Shown: piece after piece, positions 9,024 to 17,046 of the stretch | Layout of the letters: each line of letters opens with the position of its first letter | Numbering within the stretch: position 1 is the stretch's first letter | NCBI RefSeq assembly: GCF_019207085.1 | Contig: NZ_JAATOM010000005.1 | Location: forward strand, 186,001-250,000 | Length of the DNA stretch: 64,000 bases | From: Variovorax sp. dw_308 | GTDB lineage: Bacteria > Pseudomonadota > Gammaproteobacteria > Burkholderiales > Burkholderiaceae_C | Reading direction: 5' to 3' | Program-made: the position numbers and the translations under genes | Notes under the pieces: model-generated | Seen by the model: the letters and a program-made list of their open reading frames with translations, nothing else | What the model was told of the DNA's origin: nothing | The model's database searches: none

Positions 9024-9956
9024 ATGGCACGCAAGGTCATCATCTCCTGCGCGGTCACGGGCTCGATCCACACGCCGAGCATGTCGCCGCATCTGCCGGT
9101 CACGCCCGACGAGATCGCCGAACAGGCCATCGCTGCGGCCGAGGCCGGCGCGTCCATCCTGCACCTGCACGCGCGCGATCCGGTCGACGGCCGCCCCGCG
9201 TTCGACCCCGTCATCTACCGCCAGTTCCTGCCGCGCATCCATGCGGCCACCGACGCGGTGATCAACATCACCACCGGCGGCTCGATCACGATGACGCTGG
9301 ACCAGCGCATGGCCGGCGCGCTCGACATCTCGGCCGAGATGGCGTCGTGCAACATGGGCTCGATGAACTTCGCGATCTTTCCGGTGCTGGACAAGATGAA
9401 GGAGTTCAAGCACGACTGGGAGCGCGACTACATCGAGGGCACGCGGCGCAACATCTTCCGCAACACCTTCGCCGACATCGAGGAGGTGCTGCAGCGCCTG
9501 GGCCAGGCGCATGGCACGCGCTTCGAGTTCGAGTGCTACGAGGTCGGCCATCTCTACAACCTCAAACACTTCGTCGATCGCGGCCTGGTGCATGGGCCGA
9601 TCTTCCTGCAGTTCGTGCTGGGCGTGCTCGGCGGCATGGGGCCGGACCCGGAGAACCTGGTGCACATGAAGTGCATCGCGGACAAGCTGTTCGGCGAGAG
9701 CTACCAATGGTCGGTGCTCGGCGCCGGCCGGCACCAGATGCCGCTGGTGACGCAGGCCGCGCTGATGGGCGGCAACGTGCGCGTGGGGCTGGAGGATTCG
9801 CTGTCGATCGGCGCCGGGAAGCTGGCGACGTCGAATGCGCAGCAGGTGACGTTGATCCGCGATGTGCTGGAGCGGTTGGGGATGGAGATCGCCTCGCCTG
9901 ACGAGGCGCGCCAGATGCTGGGGCTGAAGGGGCGGGAGACGGTTCGGCTGCCTTGA
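9024..9956 (+). CDS. BKACE-family beta-keto acid cleavage enzyme (DUF849)
   Basis: A 310-residue TIM-barrel enzyme of the family typified by 3-keto-5-aminohexanoate cleavage enzyme (Kce). These condense a beta-keto acid with acetyl-CoA and release acetoacetate plus a new acyl-CoA. Visible signatures: HLHARDPVDGRP with the zinc-binding H-x-H near residue 46, INITTGGS near 82, EFECYEVGHLYN near 165, and the C-terminal VRVGLEDSL. It starts 3 bp after the FAH-family gene. Inclusion of a BKACE in an extradiol cluster suggests that the pathway yields a beta-keto acid side product. Which one is inference. Confidence 0.88.
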   Translation: MARKVIISCAVTGSIHTPSMSPHLPVTPDEIAEQAIAAAEAGASILHLHARDPVDGRPAFDPVIYRQFLPRIHAATDAVINITTGGSITMTLDQRMAGALDISAEMASCNMGSMNFAIFPVLDKMKEFKHDWERDYIEGTRRNIFRNTFADIEEVLQRLGQAHGTRFEFECYEVGHLYNLKHFVDRGLVHGPIFLQFVLGVLGGMGPDPENLVHMKCIADKLFGESYQWSVLGAGRHQMPLVTQAALMGGNVRVGLEDSLSIGAGKLATSNAQQVTLIRDVLERLGMEIASPDEARQMLGLKGRETVRLP

Positions 9957-10013
9957 AATGCCGCTCGTTGCGACCCCTTCACATCGCCGTCAACCCACTC
10001 ACAGAGACACTCC

Positions 10014-11104
10014 ATGAACACTCTTGATCGCCATCCTTCGTCCAACGCCATCCTTGCGAAGGCTTCGGCACGCGAGCAGCCCGAGGCCACGCGCCGTGGT
10101 GTGCTCCGCTTCGCCGCCAACGCAGCCCTGCTGCTCGGTGCAATGCCCATCGTGGGCTGCGCTTCGGGTGATCGCACCGGATCGACGGCCAACACGTCGC
10201 CCGCGTCGAATGCAGGCAAGGATCCTGCCAATCGCCTGGTGCTGCTCGGCACGGCGGGCGGGCCGCCGCCGCGCCTGGACCGCGCGCAGCCTGCCAACGT
10301 GCTGGTCGTGAACGGCGAGCCCTATCTGGTCGACTGCGGAGAAGGCACGCTGAACCAGCTGGAGCGTGCCGGGATCCGGCATTCCGCGGTCAACAGGATC
10401 TTCATCACCCACCACCACGACGACCACAACGCGGGCGTGTCGCCGCTGCTGGGGGTCGCCTGGAGCAATGGCAAGCGGGCGCGACCGACGTGTACGGCCC
10501 GGTCGGCACCGTGGGACTGGTCCGCTCGGCGATCGACTACGGCCGGGCGAACGCAACCATCCGCCGCGTGGACGAAGGCCGCAAGCAGCTGCCGCAGACG
10601 CTCTGGAAGGGCCACGACGTCAGGCCCGGCGCGGTGTACCAGGATGCCAACGTGCGCGTGACCTGCGTGGAGAACACGCACTTCGAGGTGCCGGATGAGC
10701 AGTCGCTGTCGTACCGCTTCGACACCGCCAGCCGCTCGGTGGTTTTCTCGGGCGACACCGGCTACAGCGAGAACGTGATCGCGCTGGCCAAAGGCGCCGA
10801 CGTGCTGGTGCACGAGGCCATGCACCTGGAGGCTACGCGCGCCATCCTCCGGGGCATGTTCCAGCAGCAGGGACGGCCACCGGCCGAGGTCGAGTCCCTG
10901 ATCACCCATGTGCTGACGAAGCACACCTCGACCGAGGACGTCGGCCGCGTCGCCGCCGCCGCCGGCGTCAAGCTGCTGGTGCTGAACCACCTGATCCCGG
11001 GTGGCCTGGAGAAGCAGCCGCTCAGCGACGACGACTACATCGCGGGTGTTCGCAAGTTCTACAGCGGGCCGGTGATCGTGGGACGCGACCTGCAGGCGAT
11101 CTGA
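10014..11104 (+). pseudogene. MBL-fold hydrolase gene interrupted by a one-base frameshift
   Basis: Two reading frames together encode one MBL-fold protein related to the gene at 5128. The first part (10014 to about 10480) has a twin-arginine-like leader (TRRGVLRFAANAALLLG, then a possible lipobox at IVGC), NRLVLLGTAGG and the zinc motif THHHDDHNAG. The second part (from about 10481) continues with DVYGPVGTVGLV, VFSGDTGYS and LVHEAMH to the stop at 11104. The frames meet in GGGCGCGACC near 10480 and fit loss of one base. It could be a true pseudogene or a sequencing error; no slippery motif is seen. Confidence 0.8.
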
Positions 11105-11180
11105 GTCCATTGCAGGGCGGCGCGTGTAGGCGATGCCCGAGACCACGCGTTGTGCGGCAGGGCGCTCTTTGCCGGCTGCG

Positions 11181-12014
11181 CTACCGCACGTCCCTCCCCT
11201 GCAGCGACGGCGTCTGAGCGATGCGCTCGGAGATCACGCGGCAGGCTTCCAGCAAGGGCGCGACATAGGCTTGCTCGGGGTTCTCCTTCTGGCGGAACAG
11301 CAGGGTGCTCACGCTGATAGCGGCCACAGGCTGGCCCGCGGCGTTGCGGATGGCCGCGCCGAAGCAGAAGATGCCCGCCTCGTTCTCCTCGTCGTCCACC
11401 GACCAGCCGCGTTCGCGCACCTGTTCGATCTGCGCGCGCAGGACGGCGGCATCGGTCACTGTGTTCGCGGCATGGCGGGGCATCGGCAACCCCTTGACCA
11501 GCGCCTTGAAGCGCTTGTCATCGAGCGCGGCCATGTAGGCCTTGCCGACGGCCGTCGAATGCAGCGACACGCTGGTGCCGATGCGCGAGGCCATGCGCAC
11601 GGCGCTGGGGCTTTCGAGCTTCTCGATGTAGACCATGCTGGCGCCGTTGGGCACGGCGAGGTGCACGGTCTCGCCGGTCAGGTCGCGCAGGCGCTTGAGT
11701 TCCTCGACGGCGGCCAGTCGAAGCTCGGAGCGGCCCCAGCTGCGGTTCGCAAGCTGGATCAGGCGAGGGCCCAGGGCCAAGGTCGCGGCGCCGGGGTTTT
11801 CCACCAGCATTCGCTCGGCAACCAGCGCCGCCACGATGCGATGCACCGTGGGCCGCGGATAGCCGCTGGCGCGCATCAGGGCGCCGACGTTCACCGGCTC
11901 CTCGGCATCGGCCACCAGCTGCAGCACGCGCATGAACTTGGAGAAGGATGCGGTGCCCGCGACCTGGGCCTGGAGGGGCGATTCGGCGGAGGACGAAGCA
12001 ACGGGAGCGGGCAT
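11181..12014 (-). CDS. IclR-family transcriptional regulator
   Basis: A 277-residue IclR-type regulator. The winged helix-turn-helix spans about residues 25-85 (FMRVLQLVADAEEPVNVGAL, then YPRPTVHRIVAALV). The effector domain follows, with YIEKLES and STAVGKAYMAAL typical of the family and a C-terminal GQPVAAISVS. It is the last gene of a three-gene minus-strand unit, 3 bp after the SDR stop, so it probably autoregulates the operon from the promoter near 13271-13330. Ligand likely an aromatic ketone or product, by context only. Confidence 0.92.
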   Translation of the reverse strand: MPAPVASSSAESPLQAQVAGTASFSKFMRVLQLVADAEEPVNVGALMRASGYPRPTVHRIVAALVAERMLVENPGAATLALGPRLIQLANRSWGRSELRLAAVEELKRLRDLTGETVHLAVPNGASMVYIEKLESPSAVRMASRIGTSVSLHSTAVGKAYMAALDDKRFKALVKGLPMPRHAANTVTDAAVLRAQIEQVRERGWSVDDEENEAGIFCFGAAIRNAAGQPVAAISVSTLLFRQKENPEQAYVAPLLEACRVISERIAQTPSLQGRDVR

Positions 12015-12017
12015 CGG

Positions 12018-12737
12018 TCAGGACACCATGTAGCCGCCATCGACCGGCAGGATCACGCCCGTCATGAACGACGCGGCGGGCGTGCACAGGAACATCGCAG
12101 CCCGCGCCACGTCGTCCGGCGTACCCCAGCGCGCCAATGGCGTGCGGGCGAGGATCGGACCGGCGCGCGCGGGGTCGTCCTGCAGGGCCCTGGTGAGGGG
12201 CGTCGCGATCCAGCCCGGGGCCACCGCGTTGACGCGGATGCCATCCGCGGCATAGGCGATGGCCAGCGACTTGGTGAGCTGCGCCACCCCGCCCTTGCTG
12301 GCCGAATACCCCGGCACCAGCCCGCCGCCGAAGAAGCTGAGCATCGAGGCGGTGTTGACGATGCAGCCGCCGCTCGCCTTGAGGCGCTCGCGCGTCATGG
12401 CGCAGACGCGCATGGTCCCGGTGAGGTTCACGGCCAGCACTTTCTCGAAGACGGCGAGCTCATGCTCCGCGCCACGCTGGATGATGCCCGCGCAGTTGAA
12501 GACGATGTCGAGCGTGGCGATTTCGCCCAGTGCCGCTCCCAGGCTGGCCTCCGATGTCACGTCGGCCTGCCGCACCTCGACCGCGGCGTCGAGCGTGCCG
12601 TCGCCCGGGCCCAGTCCGATGGCCGTCACGGTCGCGCCAAGCGCCGCGAGGTGGTTGGCGATGACCGCGCCGATGCCTTGCGTCGCGCCGGAGACGAGCG
12701 CCCTCTTGCCCTTGAAAAGTCCTGCCGCGTACGTCAT
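12018..12737 (-). CDS. SDR-family NAD(P)-dependent oxidoreductase
   Basis: A 239-residue classical short-chain dehydrogenase. The cofactor motif is SGATQGIG (residues 16-23), followed by NCAGI (81-85), the catalytic serine region NTASMLSF, YSASKGG (Tyr-x3-Lys, 144-148) and PVDGGYMVS at the end. It sits 5 bp after the cupin dioxygenase and 3 bp before the IclR gene. In this setting it may oxidise a secondary alcohol to the ketone attacked by the dioxygenase, or reduce an aldehyde product. Substrate unknown. The start at 12737 is the first ATG after the upstream stop. Confidence 0.92.
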   Translation of the reverse strand: MTYAAGLFKGKRALVSGATQGIGAVIANHLAALGATVTAIGLGPGDGTLDAAVEVRQADVTSEASLGAALGEIATLDIVFNCAGIIQRGAEHELAVFEKVLAVNLTGTMRVCAMTRERLKASGGCIVNTASMLSFFGGGLVPGYSASKGGVAQLTKSLAIAYAADGIRVNAVAPGWIATPLTRALQDDPARAGPILARTPLARWGTPDDVARAAMFLCTPAASFMTGVILPVDGGYMVS

Positions 12738-12742
12738 GGCGC

Positions 12743-13270
12743 CTACCGGATGAACTGCTTGGTGTAGTCGGCGCCGAGGCCGACCGCCTCGAAGTGCTTG
12801 CGGCACATGTCGATCTTGGTGAACACGTCCTCGTAGCCCATGCCCTTGCCCCACGGGTCGGTGTAGTACATGACACCGTTGACCTGGAAGTAGGTGATCA
12901 TTTCCTCGACGTCCTCCGGCACGTAGAGGGTGTGCGTCTCGCCCGGCGGCTCGAAGACGTAGCTGCCTTCGGTGGCTTCCCAGTCGTGTTCCAGGTAGCG
13001 CCAGCGGCCCTTGAGCACGAAGCCGTGCACCGCCTGCGGATGCCGGTGGCGGCTCAACACGCCCGACTTGCGCACGCGCAGCAGGTTCATCCAGTAGCCC
13101 TGGCTCGCGTTGAGGCAGAGCGGCCGGAACCACACGTTCTCCGCCTGCGGCACCCAGAGCCGCTCGTCCGTCGGGATGGCGTGCTGCACCACGATCTCGG
13201 GCAGCGCGTCCGGCGGGTTCGGGTACTGGTACGGGGTCTTGGGGTTGGGATCCGCGTCATCGATGGGCAT
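12743..13270 (-). CDS. Cupin dioxygenase of the 2,4'-dihydroxyacetophenone dioxygenase family
   Basis: A 175-residue single-domain cupin that matches the 2,4'-dihydroxyacetophenone dioxygenase (DAD) family in layout: LRVRKSGVLSRHRHPQAVHGFVLKGRWRYLEH carries the cupin-1 metal ligands (H-x-H and a later His), and GETHTLYVPEDVEEMITYF the second cupin motif. Characterised members cleave the C-C bond beside a ketone to give 4-hydroxybenzoate and formate. It is the first gene of a minus-strand trio with an SDR and IclR. Assignment to the family is confident, substrate less so. Confidence 0.8.
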   Translation of the reverse strand: MPIDDADPNPKTPYQYPNPPDALPEIVVQHAIPTDERLWVPQAENVWFRPLCLNASQGYWMNLLRVRKSGVLSRHRHPQAVHGFVLKGRWRYLEHDWEATEGSYVFEPPGETHTLYVPEDVEEMITYFQVNGVMYYTDPWGKGMGYEDVFTKIDMCRKHFEAVGLGADYTKQFIR

Positions 13271-13277
13271 TTAGCTC

Positions 13278-13310
13278 GTCCATATTGTGGATAATGGTCC
13301 ATATTGTAGA
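13278..13310. promoter_or_regulatory. Candidate operator: direct repeats upstream of the cupin dioxygenase gene
   Basis: Two copies of GTCCATATTGTnGA start at 13278 and 13297, 19 bp apart (about two helical turns), within 40 bp of the dioxygenase start. Each copy also has a TCCA...GGA or AGA dyad. The local AT content is above that of the surrounding genes. The IclR protein of the same operon is the natural candidate to bind here; this is inference from position and repeat structure. Confidence 0.45.
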
Positions 13311-13481
13311 CAGCGAGGACGCTTTGGCGATGTGCGTAAACCCTTGGGTCGGGATTCATGCGGGCGCGGACCGAGGGCTGTCCGACGCAGGGGCCCGGGC
13401 GCAGCCACGGGTCGAACGCGCCCGAAGCACGATGTCGTATCTTCATGCCCCAGGCATTGCGAAACAGGTCGAGGCTGATCG

Positions 13482-13940
13482 ATGAAAACCACCGAAGTGA
13501 AGGTTCGCGCGGCGCGCGAGAACGATGCGGATGCGGCGGCGGCCTGCGTCCGTGCGGCATTCGAGCGCTATGTGCCGCGCATCGGCCGGCCGCCCGCGCC
13601 GATGCTGCTGGTCTACCCGGCCGTCATCGCCCGGGGCCAGGCCTGGGTCGCGGAACTGAAAGGCCAGGTGGTCGGGGTGCTGGTGCAGTACGAGACCGAG
13701 GACGGCTTCTACATCGATACCGTGGCGGCCTCGCCGCAAAGTCAGGGCACCGGCGTGGGCCGGGCATTGCTGGTGTTCGCGGAGGCCGAGGCCCGTGCGC
13801 GAGGCTACGAATCCCTCTACCTCTGCACCAACTCGATGATGACGGAGAACCAGGTGTTCTATCCCCGGATCGGCTACGTCGAATACGACCGCCGGGCGCA
13901 GGATGGGTATGACCGGGTGTTCTACCGGAAGAGCGTGTGA
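13482..13940 (+). CDS. GNAT-family N-acetyltransferase
   Basis: A 152-residue single-domain acetyltransferase. The beta4-alpha3 acetyl-CoA loop is seen as VAASPQSQGTGVGRALLVFAE (about residues 81-101, Q-x-x-G-x-G variant), followed by YLCTNSMMTENQVFYPRIGY, the typical late GNAT segment in which an asparagine and a tyrosine line the active site. The start ATG follows a region divergent from the cupin dioxygenase gene. Substrate unknown; such small GNATs acetylate amines, antibiotics or protein N-termini. Confidence 0.88.
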   Translation: MKTTEVKVRAARENDADAAAACVRAAFERYVPRIGRPPAPMLLVYPAVIARGQAWVAELKGQVVGVLVQYETEDGFYIDTVAASPQSQGTGVGRALLVFAEAEARARGYESLYLCTNSMMTENQVFYPRIGYVEYDRRAQDGYDRVFYRKSV

Positions 13941-13984
13941 AGGCGCCGGCTTGAACGAAGGCCGCCTTGCGCCGCGGCCGGACA

Positions 13985-14011
13985 GCGACTCGAACTTTTC
14001 TTCCGAGTCGC
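13985..14011. terminator. Hairpin between two acetyltransferase genes
   Basis: GCGACTCG and CGAGTCGC form a perfect 8-bp stem around an 11-base pyrimidine-rich loop, 45 bp after the first GNAT stop. There is no clear T tract, so it may be a weak terminator or a processing hairpin rather than a standard intrinsic terminator. Confidence 0.35.
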
Positions 14012-14044
14012 CGGTGGCTAGCATCGACCCACTGGAGTCCCACC

Positions 14045-14566
14045 ATGCAGTTCGTCACCTGTACCTACGAGTCCCATGCCGCCGAGATCCTGGAGATCTT
14101 CAACGAGGCCATCGTCAGTTCCGCGGCGCTGTACGACTACAAGCCTCGCACGCCGGAAAGCATGGTCGGCTGGTTCAAGGCGAAGGAAGCCGGGCGCTTT
14201 CCCGTGATCGGCGCAACCGGGCCGGACGGGCGGCTGCGGGGCTTCGCGAGCTACGGCACCTTTCGCGCCTGGCCGGCGTACAAGTACACGGTCGAGCATT
14301 CGGTCTACGTGCACCGGGACCATCGTGGCGAGGGCATCGGCATCGCGCTGATGAAGGAACTCATCTCGGCGGCCCGCAAGCAGGAGGTCCACGTGATGGT
14401 CGGCGCCATCGACGTCGCCAATACCGGCAGCATCGCGCTGCATGAGAAGCTGGGCTTCTCGAATGCAGGGACGATCGTGCAAGCCGCGTTCAAGTTCGGT
14501 CGATGGCTGGACCTGGGCTTCTATCAACTGGTGCTGGACACGCCGGCCCAGCCGGTGGACGGCTGA
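14045..14566 (+). CDS. GNAT acetyltransferase, phosphinothricin acetyltransferase-like
   Basis: A 173-residue GNAT protein resembling the PAT/Bar/MnaT group. IFNEAIVSSAALYDYKPRTPESMVGWF matches the N-terminal pattern of phosphinothricin or methionine-sulfoximine acetyltransferases. EHSVYVHRDHRGEGIGIALMKELI is the acetyl-CoA binding loop (R-G-x-G-I-G, about residues 90-105), and MVGAIDVANTGSIALHEKLGF the conserved late segment. The start at 14045 is preferred over an upstream GTG-type leader. Likely natural role: detoxification of amino-acid-like inhibitors such as methionine sulfone or sulfoximine. Confidence 0.87.
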   Translation: MQFVTCTYESHAAEILEIFNEAIVSSAALYDYKPRTPESMVGWFKAKEAGRFPVIGATGPDGRLRGFASYGTFRAWPAYKYTVEHSVYVHRDHRGEGIGIALMKELISAARKQEVHVMVGAIDVANTGSIALHEKLGFSNAGTIVQAAFKFGRWLDLGFYQLVLDTPAQPVDG

Positions 14567-14568
14567 TC

Positions 14569-14666
14569 CGACTTCGCAATCAAGCGCATAACTGCGTTGG
14601 ACCGCCTTGCCATGCTACGGCCTGTCTGCGGCGCTCCGCCTTGTCCCGCGCTTGATTGCAAAGTCG
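14569..14666. repeat. Widely spaced inverted repeat (19-bp arms)
   Basis: CGACTTCGCAATCAAGCGC at 14569-14587 is repeated inverted at 14648-14666 with one mismatch, around a 60-bp spacer. It lies between the PAT-like gene and the convergent dienelactone hydrolase gene, three bases after the first stop. It could be a bidirectional termination structure or a small mobile or REP-like palindrome. No ORF fits inside. Confidence 0.6.
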
Positions 14667-14676
14667 TATGAACGCA

Positions 14677-15570
14677 TCAGTCCAGGTTGGCCTTCAGGAA
14701 GGCCACCGTCCGCTCCCACGCCAGCTTGGCCGCGGCCGGGTCGTAGCGAGGTGTGGTGTCGTTGTTGAAGCCGTGTTGCGTGCCGGGGTAGCGCCAGGCC
14801 GTGTATTTCACGCCCGCGGCTTTCAACGCCGCTTCGTACCCGGGCCAGGCCGCGTTGATGCGCTCGTCGATCGCAGCCTGCTGCACCAGCAGCGGCGCCT
14901 TGACCTTGGCCGCCTCCGAGGGCGCCGGCGTGTTGCCGTAGAAGGGCACGCCGGCATTCAGGTCGGGCAGGCGCGTGGACAGCCAGTGCACCATGCCGCC
15001 GCCCCAGCAGAAGCCCACCGCGCCCATCTTGCCGTTGCCATCGGCGCGGCCGCGCAGCCAGTTGGCCGAGGCCAGGAAGTCCTCGCGCGTCTTCGCCTGG
15101 TCGAGCTTGCCGAAGGCGTCGCGCGCCTTGTCCTCGTCGCCGGGATAGCCGCCCGAGGACGTCAACGCGTCGGGCGCGAAGGCCATGAAGCCGTCGAGTG
15201 CGAGGCGGCGCGTGATGTCCTCGATGTGCGGGTTCAGGCCGCGGTTTTCGTGGATGACCAGCACGGCAGGCAGCTTCGACATGCCCGCCGACGCCGGTCG
15301 CACCAGGTAGCCGCGGATGGTGCCGCTGCCGGCGGGCGACGGCACGTTGATCCGTTCGGCCTGGAGCCGCGCATCGTCGGGCTTGACCTGCTGGCCTGCC
15401 GCGAAGTCCGGGCTCAGCGCGGCCAGCAGTCCGGCTGCCGTCATGCCGGCCTTGGCGAAGCGGCGAGCCTTGTCAAGGAAGCCGCGGCGGTCGACGTCGC
15501 CATGGACGTAGGCGTCGAAGAGGGTCAGCAGGTCCTGGTCGAACTTCTCGTGGGGCAGGGTGGGGGGCAT
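14677..15570 (-). CDS. Dienelactone hydrolase-family protein (exported)
   Basis: A 297-residue dienelactone hydrolase-fold enzyme with an N-terminal extension of about 70 residues that includes DRRGFLDKARRFAKAGMTAAGLLAAL, a twin-arginine-like signal. The catalytic triad is recognisable: Cys in GFCWGGGM (about 188), Asp in QQAAIDERI and His in TQHGFNND near the C-terminus. LVIHENRGLNPHIEDITRRLA is the family hallmark. The start at 15570 was chosen because upstream in-frame sequence is not conserved-looking. Periplasmic versions are common in Betaproteobacteria; substrates may be dienelactone or other esters. Confidence 0.9.
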   Translation of the reverse strand: MPPTLPHEKFDQDLLTLFDAYVHGDVDRRGFLDKARRFAKAGMTAAGLLAALSPDFAAGQQVKPDDARLQAERINVPSPAGSGTIRGYLVRPASAGMSKLPAVLVIHENRGLNPHIEDITRRLALDGFMAFAPDALTSSGGYPGDEDKARDAFGKLDQAKTREDFLASANWLRGRADGNGKMGAVGFCWGGGMVHWLSTRLPDLNAGVPFYGNTPAPSEAAKVKAPLLVQQAAIDERINAAWPGYEAALKAAGVKYTAWRYPGTQHGFNNDTTPRYDPAAAKLAWERTVAFLKANLD

Positions 15571-15766
15571 CGGGGTCTCCGCGCGTCGATACGAAGTGGG
15601 GCTACGCCGGCACGATAGCTGCATCGCAGGAATGCCGTAGCGCGCGGGGCTGTTCGATGGCATCCGACCCACTTTGTTCCGATGCGCGCCATGCCGACGG
15701 CACGGGGGACGACCAAGGCACGGTGATGCAGGTACTGGTCCCCTTCACCACGCGGCAGCGATCACG

Positions 15767-16249
15767 TCACGGCTTCTCATGCCTGGCGTGCTGCACCTGG
15801 GTGCGGGCTGCGCGCGACTGCCAGAGCTGCTCCATCTTCAGGTAGGTGAAGGAGGCCGACCAGCCGATCATCATGAGGCCGGTCAAGGCCTCGGTCACGG
15901 CGATCGCGCGGATGCTGCCCATTGGATAGACCTCGCCGTAGCCCAGCGACGTGTAATTGACGGCCGACAGGTACAGGAAGTCGCCGACCTTGCCCTCGAA
16001 CGTTCCTCCGATGCCGCCGAATGCCGGGATCGCCGACATCACGCGAAGCGTCAACGCGAACAGCCAGATCTCGGCGATGTGCCCCAGCATGAGGGCCATC
16101 ATCGCCAGGATGATGGTGCGCCGCCCCTGCAACCGCCGCAGCCCCCACGGCACGAGTCGGTCGGAGATGAGCGTCATCGTCTCGAAATGCACCATGACCG
16201 AGATGACAACCATGACGGCTGCAATGGCCCATGCCAAAAGATCGAACAT
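15767..16249 (-). CDS. Two-transmembrane potassium channel-like protein
   Basis: A 160-residue membrane protein. Hydrophobic segments lie at about residues 4-22, 45-70, 88-100 and 113-137. The pore loop contains NYTSLGYGEVYP, a K+ selectivity filter of the T-x-x-G-Y-G class, between the last two helices, so this is an ion_trans_2-type channel subunit with extra N-terminal helices. A GGAG site precedes the ATG. It stands alone, convergent to nothing immediate and upstream of the ssb terminator on the same strand. No ligand-binding RCK domain is present. Confidence 0.85.
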   Translation of the reverse strand: MFDLLAWAIAAVMVVISVMVHFETMTLISDRLVPWGLRRLQGRRTIILAMMALMLGHIAEIWLFALTLRVMSAIPAFGGIGGTFEGKVGDFLYLSAVNYTSLGYGEVYPMGSIRAIAVTEALTGLMMIGWSASFTYLKMEQLWQSRAARTQVQHARHEKP

Positions 16250-16303
16250 GGCGGTCTCCGATGTGATGCGAGGGACATTATGGGGATGCCGGTGCGCACA
16301 AAG

Positions 16304-16335
16304 TAAAAGGCCCGCAGCGGCGAAGCTGCGGGCCT
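16304..16335 (-). terminator. Intrinsic terminator downstream of ssb
   Basis: AGGCCCGCAGC pairs with GCTGCGGGCCT around a 6-base loop. On the minus strand the stem is followed by TTTTACTT. It lies 30 bp beyond the ssb stop and clearly ends that transcript. Confidence 0.85.
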
Positions 16336-16365
16336 CTTCAGTCAGGAAGACCGAAGAACTTGCGA

Positions 16366-16908
16366 TCAGAACGGAATGTCGTCGTCCATGTCGTCGAAGC
16401 CCGACGGCGACTTGGACGGCGCCGGGCGCGGTGCGGGCGCTGGTGCGCGCGGTGCGGCTGCCGGGGCGCGCGACGCGTAGCCGCCACCACCACCGCCACC
16501 TTGCGAGTAGCCGCCACCCTGGCCGTATTCGTCGTCACCGCCGCCGCCACCCGCGGCAGGACCGCCCTGGCCTTGCCGGCTGCCCAGCATCTGCATCTGG
16601 TCGACACGGATGTCGGTGGCGTACTTCTCGACGCCGTCCTTGTCCTGGTACTTGCGGGTGCGGATCGAGCCTTCGACGTAGATCTGCGAGCCCTTGCGCA
16701 GGTATTGCGCGGCGATCTCGGCCAGGCGGCCGTTGAAGACGAGGCGGTGCCACTCGGTGGCCTCGCGCATTTCGCCGCTTTGCTTGTCCTTCCACTTGTC
16801 GGTGGTCGCGATCGTCACGTTGCAGATCGAATCGCCGCTTGGAAAGGTACGGGTTTCCGGGTCGCGCCCGAGATTGCCGACGAGGATGACTTTGTTGACG
16901 GATGCCAT
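16366..16908 (-). CDS. ssb: Single-stranded DNA-binding protein
   Basis: A 180-residue SSB. The OB fold is complete ([20 protein letters not shown] at the start, then [21 protein letters not shown] and [15 protein letters not shown], residues 1-108). It is followed by a glycine-rich and alanine/proline-rich flexible tail and the conserved acidic tip DDMDDDIPF that binds replication and repair partners. The start is fixed by [15 protein letters not shown] long antisense-like frame extending to 18555 is spurious. It is divergent from the CLC channel and close to uvrA, an arrangement of ssb near uvrA that is common in proteobacteria. Confidence 0.98.
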   Translation of the reverse strand: MASVNKVILVGNLGRDPETRTFPSGDSICNVTIATTDKWKDKQSGEMREATEWHRLVFNGRLAEIAAQYLRKGSQIYVEGSIRTRKYQDKDGVEKYATDIRVDQMQMLGSRQGQGGPAAGGGGGDDEYGQGGGYSQGGGGGGGYASRAPAAAPRAPAPAPRPAPSKSPSGFDDMDDDIPF

Positions 16909-17046
16909 GTGCACTGCCCCTGATGAATGGATGAAAGAGGAGGTTTTAACGAGAAAAACGCGAGGCGAGATTGTGCCCGATCGGCGGGGGCGTGATTTCC
17001 GGGGGTGGGCACAACTATTGCGCACCGTCAGAATGGCCCCCGCTGC

